Positions 49,392 to 64,000 are shown, counted from the stretch's first letter. The stretch is 64,000 bases of DNA from Leptospira sanjuanensis (GCF_022267375.1 NZ_JAIZBH010000001.1:2514501-2578500); one strand, 5' to 3'. Notes: generated from the sequence alone by a model not told the origin. Program-made: numbers and translations.

Positions 49392-51007
49392 ATTCCCGCG
49401 GATAAATAAATTCGGGAATATTCCCGGATCGGTTCCTTGGTTCTCCATTCATCGATGAAATTCTTTCGATCCTTTTGCGGATCGACGTATGCATACGACA
49501 AGCTCATAAGAATGTATGAAAATTCGGATTGATAACCTGCGGTCGCGATCCCTTCCCAACCGCGGCCCAAGGAAGACGAAGAAGTCAAAATCATCCCTTG
49601 AGCGGCCCACGTTTCCCGCCATTTTTTTCTAGCCCCGATCTGAAACAGGGAAAACCCTTTGTTTTCGTAATTCGGCTTGGACGCAGTTCCGTCCTCTCGA
49701 AAGACCGTTCCCTCCTGCGCCAAAAGACTTTCGGTTAACAGAAACGAGGTTTTCCCACCGTATCCACGGAGATCGGTCCGAATTCCGGCATATCCGTTCG
49801 AATTTCGATCCGTTCGCGGATCGGAATCCTTGGACGCATAAATGCCTCCGAGAAAATAAGACGCTTCTTCCCTTTCCCAGACGATTCTCGCTCCCGCCAA
49901 ACCGCCGTTTGTCGATTGTTCCGTTTGATAACTCCGAAATGCGTCGATTCCGTATTCGCGAGCGCCCAGAACTCGGATCGCGTCCGCGTCCAAACGAAAT
50001 CCGAAAAACTTGGCGGAAGAAAATTCCAATCCGTAGTATTGAAATTTTCCGTAGGGTCGAAACGGAGACGCCTGCAAAAACAAATCGCCTTTGACCGGCT
50101 CTTGCCTGGATTCTTGATACGAATAATAGAATATTCTAAAGTTCTGAACGAACAGATTTTCGGAAAAACGCAAACTTCCGCCGAAGATACGTTGCGGAGA
50201 TTCCGCCCGATCCCGCGTCGAAAACAAAGTCGAATTTTGGATCTGCGCTCCAACAAAATCGCCGGATAAACGGAGAGGTTTCCATTCGAATTGAAATTCT
50301 CCGTAATTCGCAAAACCCGTAAAAAAGAATCCGTTTCTATCGAACCTTTGATATCCTCTTCCCGCTTCGATTCCGATCCGCAGCGAAGGTGAATCCCATC
50401 CTGTAATCCACAAGATTTCTCCGTCGGCTCCGCGCGTTACCGTTTTGGTTCCGATTATACTTTCCTCGTATTGCAAAAACGGGGAGATTAGAATTTTGGA
50501 ATATAGACGTTCGCCCTTTGCCATCCAACCGACTTCGGGAGAAAGAATTCCTCTGGAAAAACTTCGATCGGCTTGTTCTTCCCGGGTTCCTCCGTTTTGA
50601 GTCATTCCCCGATACAAAACGAATCCGTTCGCATAAAACTTCTCTTTTGAACCCGAAGCCGAATTCAATTCGGAAGAAGTCTCCTTTCCGTCGTTCTCGT
50701 TTGCGCCGCGATTCGAAACCGAAGTTTCTTTTGCTCCGAGCGATGTTTGATTCGGGGAATTCGAATCTCTTTTTTTCCTCGCGTCGTTGATTTCCGTTTT
50801 GAAGTCCGCGAACCTTCCCTTTCCGGTAAATTCGCGTTTTCCGTCTTCCAAGAGCAACAAATCGTCGAGGCGATACGAGGAATACGATTCCGCAGCCGCG
50901 GGAACTTGCAGGATTTGGAATATACAAAAAATAAAGAAACTCAATCGCGCTGCCTGCGCAGCGGAATCGCCCCGAACCTTCATCCTGAAACGCGTGCACC
51001 GTTTCAT
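49382..51007 (-). CDS. Outer-membrane beta-barrel-like protein
   Basis: 541 residues from ATG 51007, which overlaps the flippase stop as ATGA; the longer frame lies inside the flippase gene. A signal ('RLSFFIFCIFQILQVPAAAES') is followed by an Asn/Ser/Lys-rich linker to about residue 150. The rest is about fourteen alternating amphipathic strands ('GFFFTGFANYGEFQFEWKPL', 'KFQYYGLEFSSAKFFGFRL', 'SYILMSLSYAYVDPQ'), ending in 'SRIYLSAGIYF'. A terminal phenylalanine is the classic outer-membrane insertion signal. A barrel is therefore likely; no known family recognised. Co-translation with the flippase links it to export of that system's product. Confidence 0.75.
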   Translation of the reverse strand: MKRCTRFRMKVRGDSAAQAARLSFFIFCIFQILQVPAAAESYSSYRLDDLLLLEDGKREFTGKGRFADFKTEINDARKKRDSNSPNQTSLGAKETSVSNRGANENDGKETSSELNSASGSKEKFYANGFVLYRGMTQNGGTREEQADRSFSRGILSPEVGWMAKGERLYSKILISPFLQYEESIIGTKTVTRGADGEILWITGWDSPSLRIGIEAGRGYQRFDRNGFFFTGFANYGEFQFEWKPLRLSGDFVGAQIQNSTLFSTRDRAESPQRIFGGSLRFSENLFVQNFRIFYYSYQESRQEPVKGDLFLQASPFRPYGKFQYYGLEFSSAKFFGFRLDADAIRVLGAREYGIDAFRSYQTEQSTNGGLAGARIVWEREEASYFLGGIYASKDSDPRTDRNSNGYAGIRTDLRGYGGKTSFLLTESLLAQEGTVFREDGTASKPNYENKGFSLFQIGARKKWRETWAAQGMILTSSSSLGRGWEGIATAGYQSEFSYILMSLSYAYVDPQKDRKNFIDEWRTKEPIREYSRIYLSAGIYF

Positions 51008-52290
51008 CTTCGAAAGAACGCGAGAAAATATCCCGTCAGGATGAGCCACGATACGATCTGGCCTAAGAAATAAGAAGACGCCGCACCCGTCGGTCCGTAA
51101 TCCGGAATGAGCAGATTTGCCAACACGAGTCCGCAGACAAGCCGAAGCAAAGCGAGAAAGGCGAGCATTCTCGGCTGCCCAAGCGCGAATAACGCGATCC
51201 CGAGCGGTGAGAACACGAGCTGCAACATGTAATTCGGATACAGAATCTGAAAGACTCCGATCGAGTCCGCGTATTTTCCGCGGAACAACAGATTCAAGAT
51301 CCATTCCGCCAAGAAAAATCCGGGCGATAATACGACCGCCATTCCGACCGCGAGCAAAACGGATTTCCACAAAAACTTGGGAAATTCATCCGAGTCAACG
51401 AGCCTGGACAATTTCGGATAAATGAGAGAATTGATGACCGAAAACAAAATCACGAATCCGCTGAACAACTGTAAGGCGGTGCCGTAAACCGCGGCGGATT
51501 CCTGGGAATGATACCATTTCAAAAAGAAAATTTCCATCCGATCCGAGATCATCGCGAAGATAGAGGCCAAAAAAGCGTATCCGTTGAACGAAGTTAGAGT
51601 GGAAGTCATTTCCCTGATTCCGTTTTTTTCTCCGCTCCAATACAATTGTTTTCGCGGAAACACGAAGAAGAACAATACCAACACGAACAACGGAGACGCG
51701 GTAAAGATCGCCAAAATATCGAGATGACCGAGCGCCCTTTCCGTGAGATGGTCCGCCGCATACAAAACGACAAGTCGGATTAAATTCGGAAGAGGATTCC
51801 AAAACGATAAGGAAATATAATTTCCGAAACAGATAAAGATACTTTCAAAAAAGGAATTGAAAGACAGGACAAAACTTCCCAACACGAGAAGCGCGACCAC
51901 GATCGAACTTTCCCGAAGCAGAACCGCGCCCACAAGACTGATCACGGCCAATGCCCCGAGCGCCCCGAGTTTGATGATCATCGAAGAGGACAACAATACT
52001 CCGATCTTTTGTTTGTCTCCGGTGACGGGTGCGAGAAATTTTACCAGCGCGGCCGGTAGCCCGAACTCCGCGATCGCGAGAAGCACGGGAAGAAATCCTG
52101 CGTAGTATTGAAAAAGTCCGTTTTCACTCTTGGTGAGAATGTTTACGGAATAGACCATAAACACAAGGTTGAGCAGGGATGAGATCGCTTTGGAGACGCT
52201 GACAAAGAGGGAAGATTTGAACATTCCGGATTTACGGAACTGGACCAAGAGGTCCGAAATTTTTCGCATCTTCCCCGAGAGACTCAACAT
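51004..52290 (-). CDS. Flippase (oligosaccharide/lipid-linked, MATE/Wzx fold)
   Basis: 428 residues, ATG 52290, starting one base after the PAP2 stop. Twelve or more hydrophobic helices are visible, with the polysaccharide-transporter style 'GLFQYYAGFLPVLLAIAEFG' in the first part and 'LFRGKYADSIGVFQIL', a Wzx-like block, in the second half. It probably flips undecaprenyl-linked glycans across the inner membrane. An alternative start at 52269 (MRKIS) is possible. No glycosyltransferase is in the window, so the substrate is unknown. The preceding PAP2 enzyme and the following barrel suggest a coordinated module. Confidence 0.82.
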   Translation of the reverse strand: MLSLSGKMRKISDLLVQFRKSGMFKSSLFVSVSKAISSLLNLVFMVYSVNILTKSENGLFQYYAGFLPVLLAIAEFGLPAALVKFLAPVTGDKQKIGVLLSSSMIIKLGALGALAVISLVGAVLLRESSIVVALLVLGSFVLSFNSFFESIFICFGNYISLSFWNPLPNLIRLVVLYAADHLTERALGHLDILAIFTASPLFVLVLFFFVFPRKQLYWSGEKNGIREMTSTLTSFNGYAFLASIFAMISDRMEIFFLKWYHSQESAAVYGTALQLFSGFVILFSVINSLIYPKLSRLVDSDEFPKFLWKSVLLAVGMAVVLSPGFFLAEWILNLLFRGKYADSIGVFQILYPNYMLQLVFSPLGIALFALGQPRMLAFLALLRLVCGLVLANLLIPDYGPTGAASSYFLGQIVSWLILTGYFLAFFRR

Positions 52291-52291
52291 T

Positions 52292-53263
<972 letters not shown>

Positions 53264-53306
53264 CTCACTGTATCTCCTAACTTCCCCTAAAGATCAATCG
53301 CGTTTA

Positions 53307-53348
<42 letters not shown>

Positions 53349-53397
53349 ATTCTAAATCCAATATTTATTGAACACTCGTTCGAAAAGCAGACTTTGA

Positions 53398-54201
<804 letters not shown>

Positions 54202-54244
54202 ACGAAACTTTGGTACTTTAGAATATTAGAATAGAAGAATAAAT

Positions 54245-57622
<3,378 letters not shown>

Positions 57623-57683
57623 GAATTCTTACGTCGCTTCACGCCCAGAGACCGTTTACTCACGGTTAGTCGAAAACAAACCT

Positions 57684-57729
57684 AATTCCGCTTTCCCGCT
57701 TCTTGTCTAAAAAGTAGAAAGGCGGAATT
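57684..57729 (+). other. Inverted repeat downstream of icmF
   Basis: AATTCCGCTTTC (57684-57695) and GAAAGGCGGAATT (57717-57729) form a stem with one bulged G around a 21-nt loop, 60 bp after the icmF stop. No T tract follows, so it is a weak terminator candidate or an mRNA-end structure. Confidence 0.4.
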
Positions 57730-57866
57730 TGTCGATCAGAGGAAGAAATCGCAGATCAAGGAACTTTTCAAGAGAGCCGCAAACAATCGACAGGTTTACG
57801 ATGCCGGCCTATGCAAAAATCGATCTATTCCGTTTTTTTGAAAGGATTATAGATATTCGCTTCCCA

Positions 57867-57899
57867 AAAAAACTCCGGCCGTATCGGAAGCGTCGGCCG
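57867..57899 (-). terminator. Intrinsic terminator after the VOC-family gene
   Basis: Read on the minus strand, CGGCCG (57899-57894), a 12-nt loop, and CGGCCG (57881-57876) are followed by GAG and seven Ts. It lies about 65 bp after the VOC gene's stop. The arms are themselves palindromic, but the T tract on this strand favours termination of the minus-strand transcript. Confidence 0.6.
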
Positions 57900-57962
57900 T
57901 TTCAATAAAAACATTCAATTCAATGAATATTCCATTCCTTTAAAATAATTAAGCTCAATACC

Positions 57963-58403
57963 TCAGTGAAGTTCCTCGGCCAATGCGATCAAAAAGCCTT
58001 CGGGGCAGCGGAGATAACAGAGTAAGTAACTATTTTCATAGCGGGCCACCTTCCCGACAAGCTTGACCCCATGAGTTTGAAGTCGAGCCAAAACCTCTTC
58101 GATGTTTTCGACGGCAAACATAATACGACTGATTCCCAAAGTGTTCACCGGCGCGTTCCTCGGTTCCGCGTGCACGGCCTTCGGACTGAGAAACTTCACC
58201 AATTCAAGGCGGCTATGTCCGTCCGGCGTTCGCATCAAGGCCATATCGACCTGCATCCCTTTCAAACCCACAACGTCGTCCGCCCATGGTCCTTCGACGC
58301 GAGCCTGTCCTTCCAGCTCCATGCCAAGCTCGCCGAAGAGAGCGATCGTTGCCGCGAGGTCTTCGACGATAATACTCACATTGTCCATCCGTTTCAGCGT
58401 CAT
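57963..58403 (-). CDS. VOC-family (glyoxalase-like) protein
   Basis: 146 residues from ATG 58403, which has GGGGGAAA upstream; the frame is open to 58451. 'MDNVSIIVEDLAATIALFGELG' begins the first beta-alpha-beta-beta-beta module, followed by 'DMALMRTPDGHSRLELVKF' and 'ISRIMFAVENIEEVLARLQTHG'. Metal ligands of the glyoxalase type are suggested by Glu in 'RLELVKF' and Glu in 'CPEGFLI', but the set is incomplete to the eye. Function may be metal-dependent dioxygenase-, resistance- or epimerase-like. It is single, with its own terminator, between icmF and the DHFR-like gene. Confidence 0.78.
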   Translation of the reverse strand: MTLKRMDNVSIIVEDLAATIALFGELGMELEGQARVEGPWADDVVGLKGMQVDMALMRTPDGHSRLELVKFLSPKAVHAEPRNAPVNTLGISRIMFAVENIEEVLARLQTHGVKLVGKVARYENSYLLCYLRCPEGFLIALAEELH

Positions 58404-58632
58404 CCGTTTATTTCCCCCGATCAATATGCAGACAAACAAGCGCATGTCCATACAAATTCGAAAGCGGAAATCAACTTAGAGCAAAGTTCCTTGCGGTGAA
58501 TTTGAATTCTTTCCTTTCAAAAAAAAATGAGACCGAAGGTTTGGAACAAGTTTCCGTTTCGATTTGAAGTTGAATTCCGAATACGGAACACCGCGATTGT
58601 TCTTCGCATCCCAACGGCGACTAAATATGCTA

Positions 58633-58661
58633 TTGACGCGATTCAACTTTGATTCTAAACT
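58633..58661 (+). promoter_or_regulatory. Candidate sigma-70-type promoter of the DHFR-like gene
   Basis: TTGACG (58633-58638), 17 bp, TAAACT (58656-58661), ending 33 bp before the start codon. The -35 matches five of six and the -10 four of six consensus positions. An AAGGAAG ribosome-binding site follows at about 58682-58688. Confidence 0.42.
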
Positions 58662-58694
58662 TAAGTTCGAAATTATCTGGTAAGGAAGCCGCTC

Positions 58695-59291
58695 ATGAGA
58701 AAACTGATTGTACTCGAATTTCTCACTTTGGATGGAGTCATCCAAGCTCCAGGCGCACCGAAAGAAGATACGGACGGCGGTTTCCTATATGGCGGATGGC
58801 AGGTTCCGTATTTCGACGAAGCCGTTGGGGCGGTCATGAATCGACAGATGAATTTACCCTTTGATCTTTTATTAGGGCGAAAGACATTCGATATATGGGC
58901 GCCTTATTGGCCGAAACATGCGGACTTCTGGCCGGCGGTTATGACGGCGACCAAATACGTCGCTTCGAATACGATGACTTCTCACGAATGGCAGCCCTCC
59001 GTATTTTTAAACGGAAACATCGCGGATAAAATCAAAAAACTCAAACAAGAAGAAGGACCGGATTTACACGTATACGGAAGCGCCGGTCTCGTTCAAACTC
59101 TCATGAAACACGATCTGATCGACGAGTTTTGGTTAAAGATATATCCTCTGACGTTGGGCGGCGGAAAACGATTGTTCGTCGAGGGCACGATCCCTGCGGC
59201 GTTCCAAGTGACCGAAAGCGAAGTCACACCGAACGGTGTCGTCATTGCGAACTATAAACGTGCAGGTGCGGTAGAAACCGGAAGTTTTTGA
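58695..59291 (+). CDS. Dihydrofolate-reductase-like (RibD C-terminal) family protein
   Basis: 198 residues, ATG 58695 with AAGGAAG upstream. '[21 protein letters not shown]' begins the fold; '[15 protein letters not shown]' and '[13 protein letters not shown]' carry NADPH-binding positions; '[13 protein letters not shown]' completes it. This is the family of small RibD-C/DHFR-like reductases common in bacteria, often of unknown substrate. It is not the folate DHFR (FolA). It has its own promoter candidate. The next gene, ilvD, is convergent. Confidence 0.82.
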   Translation: MRKLIVLEFLTLDGVIQAPGAPKEDTDGGFLYGGWQVPYFDEAVGAVMNRQMNLPFDLLLGRKTFDIWAPYWPKHADFWPAVMTATKYVASNTMTSHEWQPSVFLNGNIADKIKKLKQEEGPDLHVYGSAGLVQTLMKHDLIDEFWLKIYPLTLGGGKRLFVEGTIPAAFQVTESEVTPNGVVIANYKRAGAVETGSF

Positions 59292-59348
59292 ATCTTCGTT
59301 CTTCTCGGACGCTTTCAACTACTTCCGGCCCCGCAAGATAGATCGTTT

Positions 59349-61031
59349 TCAAAGCAGATTCGTAATCGCACCGTTCGTCGCCGATTGAACCAGCTTCACG
59401 TATTTGGCAAGAACGCCCGACTTATAACGAGGCGGAATCGGCTTCCAAGATTTCAGACGTCTGTCGATCTCTTCCTGAGAAATCTCCACTTGCAGAAGAT
59501 TCTTGGGAGAATCGATCGTAACCATATCTCCGTCTTGAACGATCGCGATCGGACCGCCTTCGAACGCTTCCGGAGAAATATGACCGACCACAAGACCGTG
59601 CGTTCCTCCGCTGAATCGGCCGTCCGTCATTAAACCGACATCCTCTCCGAGTCCTTTTCCTACGAGAGCGGAAGTCACCGCGAGCATCTCTCTCATTCCG
59701 GGACCGCCCTTCGGACCTTCGTACCGGATGATGATCACGTCTCCCGCTTTGATCTTATCGGACATGATCGCATTGAAACAATCGTCCTCCGATTCGAACA
59801 CTTTGGCGGGACCGGTGATGGAAATTTTTTTCAAACCGGAAATCTTGGCAACGGCTCCGTCGGGAGCGAGATTTCCTTTTAAGATTACGAGAGGACCGGA
59901 AGGATGAAGCGCTTCGGATCGTTTACGAACGATCGTCTGGTTCTCTACGAGATCCGGCATGTCTTTCAAATTTTCCGCGATCGTTTTTCCGGTCACGGTC
60001 ATACAATCACCGTGAAGCATTCCTTCTTTCAAAAGATACTTCATTACGCCGTGAACTCCTCCGACTTTATCTAGGTCGGTCATCGCGTATTTTCCGCCCG
60101 GTTTCAGATCCGCGAGGTGGGGAGTTTTTTTGCTGATGCGGTCGAAATCCTCCATCGTCAGATCGACTCCGATTTCTTTCGCGATCGCGATGAGGTGAAG
60201 CACCGCGTTCGTGGAACCGCCTAACACGAGTACTACGGTGATCGCGTTCTCGAACGCTTTTTTGGTAAGAATTTGTTTCGGAGTAATATTCTTTTTGATG
60301 AGTTCCATCAAAGCCTTTCCGGCTTCGTAGCAGTCGTTCGCCTTTCTGGAACTGACCGCGGGCATGGATGCCGAACCGGGAAGACTCATTCCCAGGGCTT
60401 CGATCGCGGAAGACATCGTATTCGCGGTATACATTCCTCCGCAACTTCCCGCACCCGGGATCGCGCTTTGTTCGATGCGAACGAATTCTTCTCTGGAAAT
60501 TTTTCCCGCGTTCATCTGTCCGACCGCTTCGAAAACGGAAACGATGTCCACGTCGTGACCGTCGCAGTTTCCGGGAAGAATGGTTCCTCCGTAAACGAAA
60601 ATGGAAGGAACGTCGATTCTGCAAAGGGCCATCAAACAACCCGGCATGTTTTTATCGCAACCGCCGATCGCGATCACGCCGTCGTGTCTCATCGCGTTGG
60701 AAACGATCTCGATCGAATCGGCGATGACTTCTCGGGAAGGAAGGGAGAAGTGCATTCCTTCGTGTCCCATCATGATCCCGTCGGAAACGGTGATGGTTCC
60801 GTAGATCTGCGGCATTCCACCGGCGGCACGGACTCCCTCTTTGACTTTTTCCGCGAGCTTATTGATATGAATATTGCAGGGGGTGATTTCGCTCCAAGTG
60901 GAAGCGATTCCGATCATCGGTTTGTGAAAGTCTTCTTCCGTAAAACCTACGGCGCGAAGCATCGCACGGTTCGGAGCGCGGTTGTCTCCATCGGTCGTCA
61001 TGGAACTTCTTTTTTTCAGGTTATCGCTCAT
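59349..61031 (-). CDS. ilvD: Dihydroxy-acid dehydratase
   Basis: 560 residues, ATG 61031. The Fe-S ligands are Cys52 ('TPCNIHIN'), Cys125 ('[10 protein letters not shown]') and Cys197 ('[14 protein letters not shown]'). '[12 protein letters not shown]' and '[19 protein letters not shown]' are the strongest C-terminal signatures. The enzyme dehydrates dihydroxy acids in valine, isoleucine and pantothenate synthesis. Three cysteine positions of this kind favour the [2Fe-2S]-type IlvD. No other ilv genes are adjacent, and no leader peptide or attenuator is recognisable in the region upstream (61032-61288). Confidence 0.94.
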   Translation of the reverse strand: MSDNLKKRSSMTTDGDNRAPNRAMLRAVGFTEEDFHKPMIGIASTWSEITPCNIHINKLAEKVKEGVRAAGGMPQIYGTITVSDGIMMGHEGMHFSLPSREVIADSIEIVSNAMRHDGVIAIGGCDKNMPGCLMALCRIDVPSIFVYGGTILPGNCDGHDVDIVSVFEAVGQMNAGKISREEFVRIEQSAIPGAGSCGGMYTANTMSSAIEALGMSLPGSASMPAVSSRKANDCYEAGKALMELIKKNITPKQILTKKAFENAITVVLVLGGSTNAVLHLIAIAKEIGVDLTMEDFDRISKKTPHLADLKPGGKYAMTDLDKVGGVHGVMKYLLKEGMLHGDCMTVTGKTIAENLKDMPDLVENQTIVRKRSEALHPSGPLVILKGNLAPDGAVAKISGLKKISITGPAKVFESEDDCFNAIMSDKIKAGDVIIIRYEGPKGGPGMREMLAVTSALVGKGLGEDVGLMTDGRFSGGTHGLVVGHISPEAFEGGPIAIVQDGDMVTIDSPKNLLQVEISQEEIDRRLKSWKPIPPRYKSGVLAKYVKLVQSATNGAITNLL

Positions 61032-61288
61032 CTTAGATTCCTACTTACCTTCCGAAATACGATCGGAACGGATTCTTGCAGCTTGTCTTTTCGATTTAGT
61101 AAAACCGGAGTTTTGAGACACGCTGTAAGTACAATTTTGCGGACTCTTCTCCTAGTCAAATGGAAAAGTCCGAACAACTTCTAAGAATTTACGGAAAGAG
61201 GAAAATCCGTTTCAAAAAAAGAAATACAGTCCCGATCTCGGTCAAAAAATCGATTCTTATATCTTAGTCTTTGAGAGGTCGAGCGATC

Positions 61289-61891
61289 GTGTATAAAGTC
61301 TTTGGAATGACGGTTTCCGGAAATTGTCACAAGATAAAATCCATTCTTACTCTTTTGGATCGTCCTTTCGAATGGATCGAAATCGACACGAGAAAGGGAG
61401 AAACGAAAACCCCCGAATTTTTGAAGATCAATCCGAACGGAAAAATTCCCGTGCTTCAGCTTGCGGACGGAACGAACATTCCCGAATCCAACGCGATCCT
61501 TTATTACTTGGCGCGGGACACGGAATTCTTTTCCAAGGATCTGCTCGAACAAACCCGAATCTTAGAATGGCTTTTTTTCGAACAATACAGTCACGAGCCC
61601 TATGTCGCGGTCAATCGCTGGCTGATGAAATACGCGGTCGATGGACGGGAGAATTCTTCCGTGTTAGAAAACAATCACTTCAAGGGCAACAAGGCATTTG
61701 CGGTTATGGAAGATCATCTCCAAGAAAGGAATTTTTTCGTGGGCGAACGGTTGACGATCGCGGACATCGCGTTATACGCCTATTCGCACGTAGCCGAGGA
61801 CGGAGGGTTTTCGTTCGAAACGTTTCCGAACGTTCGAAGATGGCTGGAAAACGTCCGCAGTTTTCCGAAAATGATCTCGATCCAAAGATGA
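61289..61891 (+). CDS. Glutathione S-transferase-like protein
   Basis: 200 residues from GTG 61289, chosen because GAGAGG lies ten bases upstream; the frame starts at TTG 61271. The N-terminal thioredoxin fold has 'MTVSGNCHKIKSILTLL' and 'NPNGKIPVLQLADG', followed by the GSH-binding 'IPESNAILYYLAR'. The C-terminal helical domain has 'FFVGERLTIADIALYAY', a GST hallmark. The position of the catalytic residue (Ser in 'VSGNCHK' or Cys) is not certain. Detoxification or peroxide-type function is possible. It is divergent from ilvD and followed by the YdjM-like gene. Confidence 0.85.
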   Translation: MYKVFGMTVSGNCHKIKSILTLLDRPFEWIEIDTRKGETKTPEFLKINPNGKIPVLQLADGTNIPESNAILYYLARDTEFFSKDLLEQTRILEWLFFEQYSHEPYVAVNRWLMKYAVDGRENSSVLENNHFKGNKAFAVMEDHLQERNFFVGERLTIADIALYAYSHVAEDGGFSFETFPNVRRWLENVRSFPKMISIQR

Positions 61892-61942
61892 AGTTTTCGA
61901 TCAGTTAGATTCACCCGCATCAAAACATTCAGGAAATTGAAT

Positions 61943-62509
61943 ATGCCTACGATTATGACTCATGCCGCGGTTCCGATCTCTTTTTGGATCGCATTTGGAA
62001 ATAAATTCATTCCAGGGCGATTGCTTTTGGTTGGGATCTTATTTTCGATTCTTCCCGACGCGGATGTGATCGCGTTTAAATTCGGAATTCCGTATGAAAA
62101 CGATTGGGGTCATCGGGGCTTCAGTCATTCGATTTTGTTCGGATGCTCCCTTTCCGTTTTGGCCTGCGTTTTGGTGCGCTGGTTTCGCGCGAGAATCGAG
62201 GTTGTTCTTTTGTTTTTATGCGTCTCGATCGTTTCCCACGGGGTCTTGGACGCAATGACGAGCGGAGGACTCGGAGTCGGATTTTTAATCCCCTATTCTT
62301 CCGAACGTTTCTTTTTCGATCAAAGACCGATCCGTGTTTCTCCCATCGGAATCAAAAACTTTTTGACAGAACGCGGTCTTACCGTTCTGAAATCGGAATG
62401 GGTTATCGTGTGGATTCCGCTTTTATCGATTTCGGCTTCTTTCCTTTTTCTGAGGACGTTGGTGCGCTGGATCGCGACTCGGATCGGCGGAAACAAAAGA
62501 GACAAGTAG
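61943..62509 (+). CDS. Membrane-bound metal-dependent hydrolase-like (YdjM/DUF457)
   Basis: 188 residues from ATG 61943 (AGGAAA upstream); the frame starts six bases earlier at TTG. 'MTHAAVPIS' and 'DADVIAF' start the family signature. '[10 protein letters not shown]' and '[13 protein letters not shown]' carry the conserved histidines and aspartate. Three or four membrane helices are visible. YdjM-family proteins are inner-membrane proteins whose activity is not well established; metal-dependent hydrolysis is inferred from the conserved His/Asp. It lies 51 bp after the GST-like gene in the same direction. The 62526 dyad repeat follows. Confidence 0.82.
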   Translation: MPTIMTHAAVPISFWIAFGNKFIPGRLLLVGILFSILPDADVIAFKFGIPYENDWGHRGFSHSILFGCSLSVLACVLVRWFRARIEVVLLFLCVSIVSHGVLDAMTSGGLGVGFLIPYSSERFFFDQRPIRVSPIGIKNFLTERGLTVLKSEWVIVWIPLLSISASFLFLRTLVRWIATRIGGNKRDK

Positions 62510-62793
62510 TAAATAGAATGCGATTGCAGGAGTTCCCACAAAAACCACGGCAGAATCTGATCGAAAGCCGAAAAGGTTCCGACAAGATTTTCAGTTTTGA
62601 TTTGCGAACCGGAAATGTTTGTGATTGAGAAAAATCTGCCGCATCTTCCCGGCGCCTCAAAACTTAACAGCCCGCTTCGATTGTAGCTCGCCGTCCCGCC
62701 TGAAATTGGGCGTTACGAAAAAATTTCAGAGTGTTTGATCGTATCTACGACAAGTTTGCAAATTTCAAGTGGCTCGAAAATCCTGGCAACAAC
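62510..62793. repeat. Intergenic region with one dyad repeat and a GTTCCGAC end
   Basis: GCAGGAGTTCCCACA (62526-62540) is followed by GGTTCCGACAAG (62574-62585), the same trailing GTTCCGACAAG seen after clusters at 26278. It looks like a minimal unit of the dispersed element. The rest of this 284-bp gap, up to the YciI-like start, shows no gene or clear promoter. Confidence 0.75.
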
Positions 62794-63084
62794 ATGAAAC
62801 AATTTATCGTAGTTCTTCGTTATCTCACGCCGATCGAAACGGTCGACCAATACGTAATCCCGCATCGGGAACATTTATCCAAAGGATACGAACAGAAAAT
62901 TCTACTCGCATCCGGCCCTCAAGAACCGAGAACCGGAGGAATTCTAATCGCGAGATCCAATTCCCGCAAAGAATTGGAAGCGTTCTGTCATCAAGATCCG
63001 TTCTACACGAACGGAGTCGCGGAATTCCAAATCATAGAATGGAATCCCGTCAAACATCAGAAAGAATTCGAGTTCTGGCTTTAA
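62794..63084 (+). CDS. YciI-like protein
   Basis: 96 residues from ATG 62794; the upstream open frame (from 62731) has no ribosome-binding site and no conserved sequence. '[20 protein letters not shown]' starts a YciI-type ferredoxin-like fold. '[19 protein letters not shown]' holds the conserved His, and '[18 protein letters not shown]' ends it. YciI proteins are small dimers with a possible His-Asp active site, of unknown function. It is convergent with the cyclase gene, which ends 7 bp away. Confidence 0.8.
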   Translation: MKQFIVVLRYLTPIETVDQYVIPHREHLSKGYEQKILLASGPQEPRTGGILIARSNSRKELEAFCHQDPFYTNGVAEFQIIEWNPVKHQKEFEFWL

Positions 63085-63091
63085 CCCTTTT

Positions 63092-64000
63092 TTAGACCTT
63101 GCCCAACTCGTAGACGTCTACGGGTTGTTCCCTTCCTTTGACTTGGATGGAAGAAAGATGTCTTCCCGGAATACCGGCTTTGATATCTTCGTAAACGGCG
63201 TGCGTCACTAAAAGTTTTGTTCCGAATTCCTTGTTCAACTGCTCCACTCTCGAAGCGAGATTGACCACGTCTCCGATGATCGTGTATTCCTTTCTCGCTT
63301 CGGAGCCCACGTTACCCGTCATCGCCTCTCCGGAATGAAGACCGATTCCGATTTGGGTTTCCGGAATTTTTCCTTCCTGATTCAAAAACTCGATCTTTTT
63401 CAAAAGCTCCAAGGAGGCGTTCACCGCGTTCTTAACGTCGTTTCCTCCGTCCGAAATCGGAGCGCCGAACACGGCCATAAAACCGTCGCCTAAAAATTTG
63501 TTAATCATCCCGTTGTGCATGTTCACGATGTCGATGAGATGGGAAAAAATATAATTGAGATAATCGATGACTTCTCCCGGAGATCGTTTTTCGGAGAATC
63601 TCGTAAAGTTGCGGATGTCCAAAAACATCACGCAGACGTGTTTGAACTCGGAGAAACTTTCGTTTTTCTGTTCGAGAAGACGATCCACAACGTCCGGAGA
63701 AACATACTGGCCGAACATTCCGACCACCTTGTTTTTCTCTTGAACCGCATCCATCGCGGAAATTAAAGATCGTCTCAATTGAAGTCCCACAAGACCCGCG
63801 GCCACGCCGCCGAACGTAAACAAGAGCCCTTTGGAAAGAAACGGCGCGACCGAATTGAAGAAATTGATCGGCATCAGGATTTGGTTTTTCGGAATATAAT
63901 AAATCGCTAAACCCAACAATTGCGCCCCCGCGACAAAACCCGTAAACGCGCTCAACCAAAATTCGAGACGCAAAACCGACAGGATGATAAACGCAAAAAA
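63092..64000 (-). CDS. Class III adenylate cyclase, membrane-bound (5' partial)
   Basis: The reading frame is open to the window edge, so the N-terminus lies outside. Two membrane helices are visible (about 'FWLSAFTGFVAGAQLLGLAIY' and 'GLLFTFGGVAAGLVGLQL'), followed by a linker helix and a complete class III cyclase domain. Metal Asp is in 'LDIRNFTRFSE'; 'INKFLGDGFMAVFG' carries the adenine-selecting Lys and the second metal Asp; 'IIGDVVNLASRVEQL' carries the purine-selecting Asp and the transition-state Asn and Arg. The Lys/Asp pair favours ATP over GTP. Product: cAMP. Leptospira often have several such enzymes. Confidence 0.9.
   Translation of the reverse strand, partial: FFAFIILSVLRLEFWLSAFTGFVAGAQLLGLAIYYIPKNQILMPINFFNSVAPFLSKGLLFTFGGVAAGLVGLQLRRSLISAMDAVQEKNKVVGMFGQYVSPDVVDRLLEQKNESFSEFKHVCVMFLDIRNFTRFSEKRSPGEVIDYLNYIFSHLIDIVNMHNGMINKFLGDGFMAVFGAPISDGGNDVKNAVNASLELLKKIEFLNQEGKIPETQIGIGLHSGEAMTGNVGSEARKEYTIIGDVVNLASRVEQLNKEFGTKLLVTHAVYEDIKAGIPGRHLSSIQVKGREQPVDVYELGKV

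Noticed and set aside
51008..51370. Extended N-terminus of the outer-membrane barrel protein
   Set aside because: It lies inside the flippase gene in another frame; signal peptide and ATGA overlap fit 51007.

Overview
The window looks like chromosomal DNA of Leptospira (Spirochaetes). The gene content and style point there: many lipoproteins with relaxed spirochaetal lipoboxes, a PerR-type regulator, GerMN and DUF342/FapA-like proteins, B12-dependent mutase metabolism, and numerous GTG/TTG starts. G+C looks mid-40s percent by eye (not calculated), which is high for the genus and would fit a pathogen-clade species with higher G+C; that last step is inference. I see no rRNA, tRNA, CRISPR array, insertion sequence or prophage. 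Coding density is high, and most genes are ordinary housekeeping or conserved hypothetical genes.

Layout. 1-8.5 kb: tail of a HAD phosphatase, a GerMN protein, a membrane diguanylate cyclase, a small lipoprotein behind an MqnC-like radical-SAM enzyme, a membrane Fe-S oxidoreductase, a HisKA_2 histidine kinase and a small lipoprotein. 8.6-16.4 kb: release factor 3, an ornithine carbamoyltransferase-like enzyme with altered substrate motifs, a CitE-like lyase, a rhomboid protease and MtnA. 16.6-28.6 kb: a FapA-like protein, an alpha/beta hydrolase, a degenerate-GGDEF/CheX pair, a methyltransferase, dihydrolipoamide dehydrogenase, a PerR-like regulator divergent from an NhaD-type antiporter, and an XRE-cupin regulator divergent from an SRPBCC protein. 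28.7-37.3 kb is the most accessory-looking part: an AT-rich LRR-like gene, two paralogous beta-propeller-like lipoproteins, a 37-bp tandem repeat, MarR/RluA, an SDR and an AT-rich Ig-like lipoprotein behind a perfect hairpin. 37.4-44.4 kb: RsmI, a HAD enzyme, an M23 peptidase, a GH31 operon and a Cys-less rhodanese. 44.6-53.3 kb: an HtrA/PDZ operon, a receiver-ATPase fusion, and a PAP2-flippase-outer-membrane-barrel operon. 53.4-64 kb: PlsC, fused isobutyryl-CoA mutase (IcmF), VOC, DHFR-like, IlvD, GST, YdjM-like and YciI-like genes, and a class III adenylate cyclase running off the window.

Outside the genes, two repeat families stand out. One is a 15-16 bp dyad (TGTGGGA-NN-TCCCACA and variants such as GTATGAGTTCCCACA) found singly or in 47-64 bp spaced clusters in at least six intergenic gaps, in divergent, convergent and co-directional settings. 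The other is a 37-bp unit in a nearly perfect six-copy array at 32256-32474, with degenerate copies in both orientations at about 10973-11200.

Groups that probably act together: the HtrA protease with its PDZ-only neighbour (44.6-48.4 kb); the PAP2/flippase/beta-barrel trio, which looks like a lipid-linked glycan or lipid export module; the degenerate GGDEF protein with the CheX-like phosphatase; and the GH31 enzyme with its exported and DCC-family partners. All start choices, motif alignments and GC statements were made by eye.
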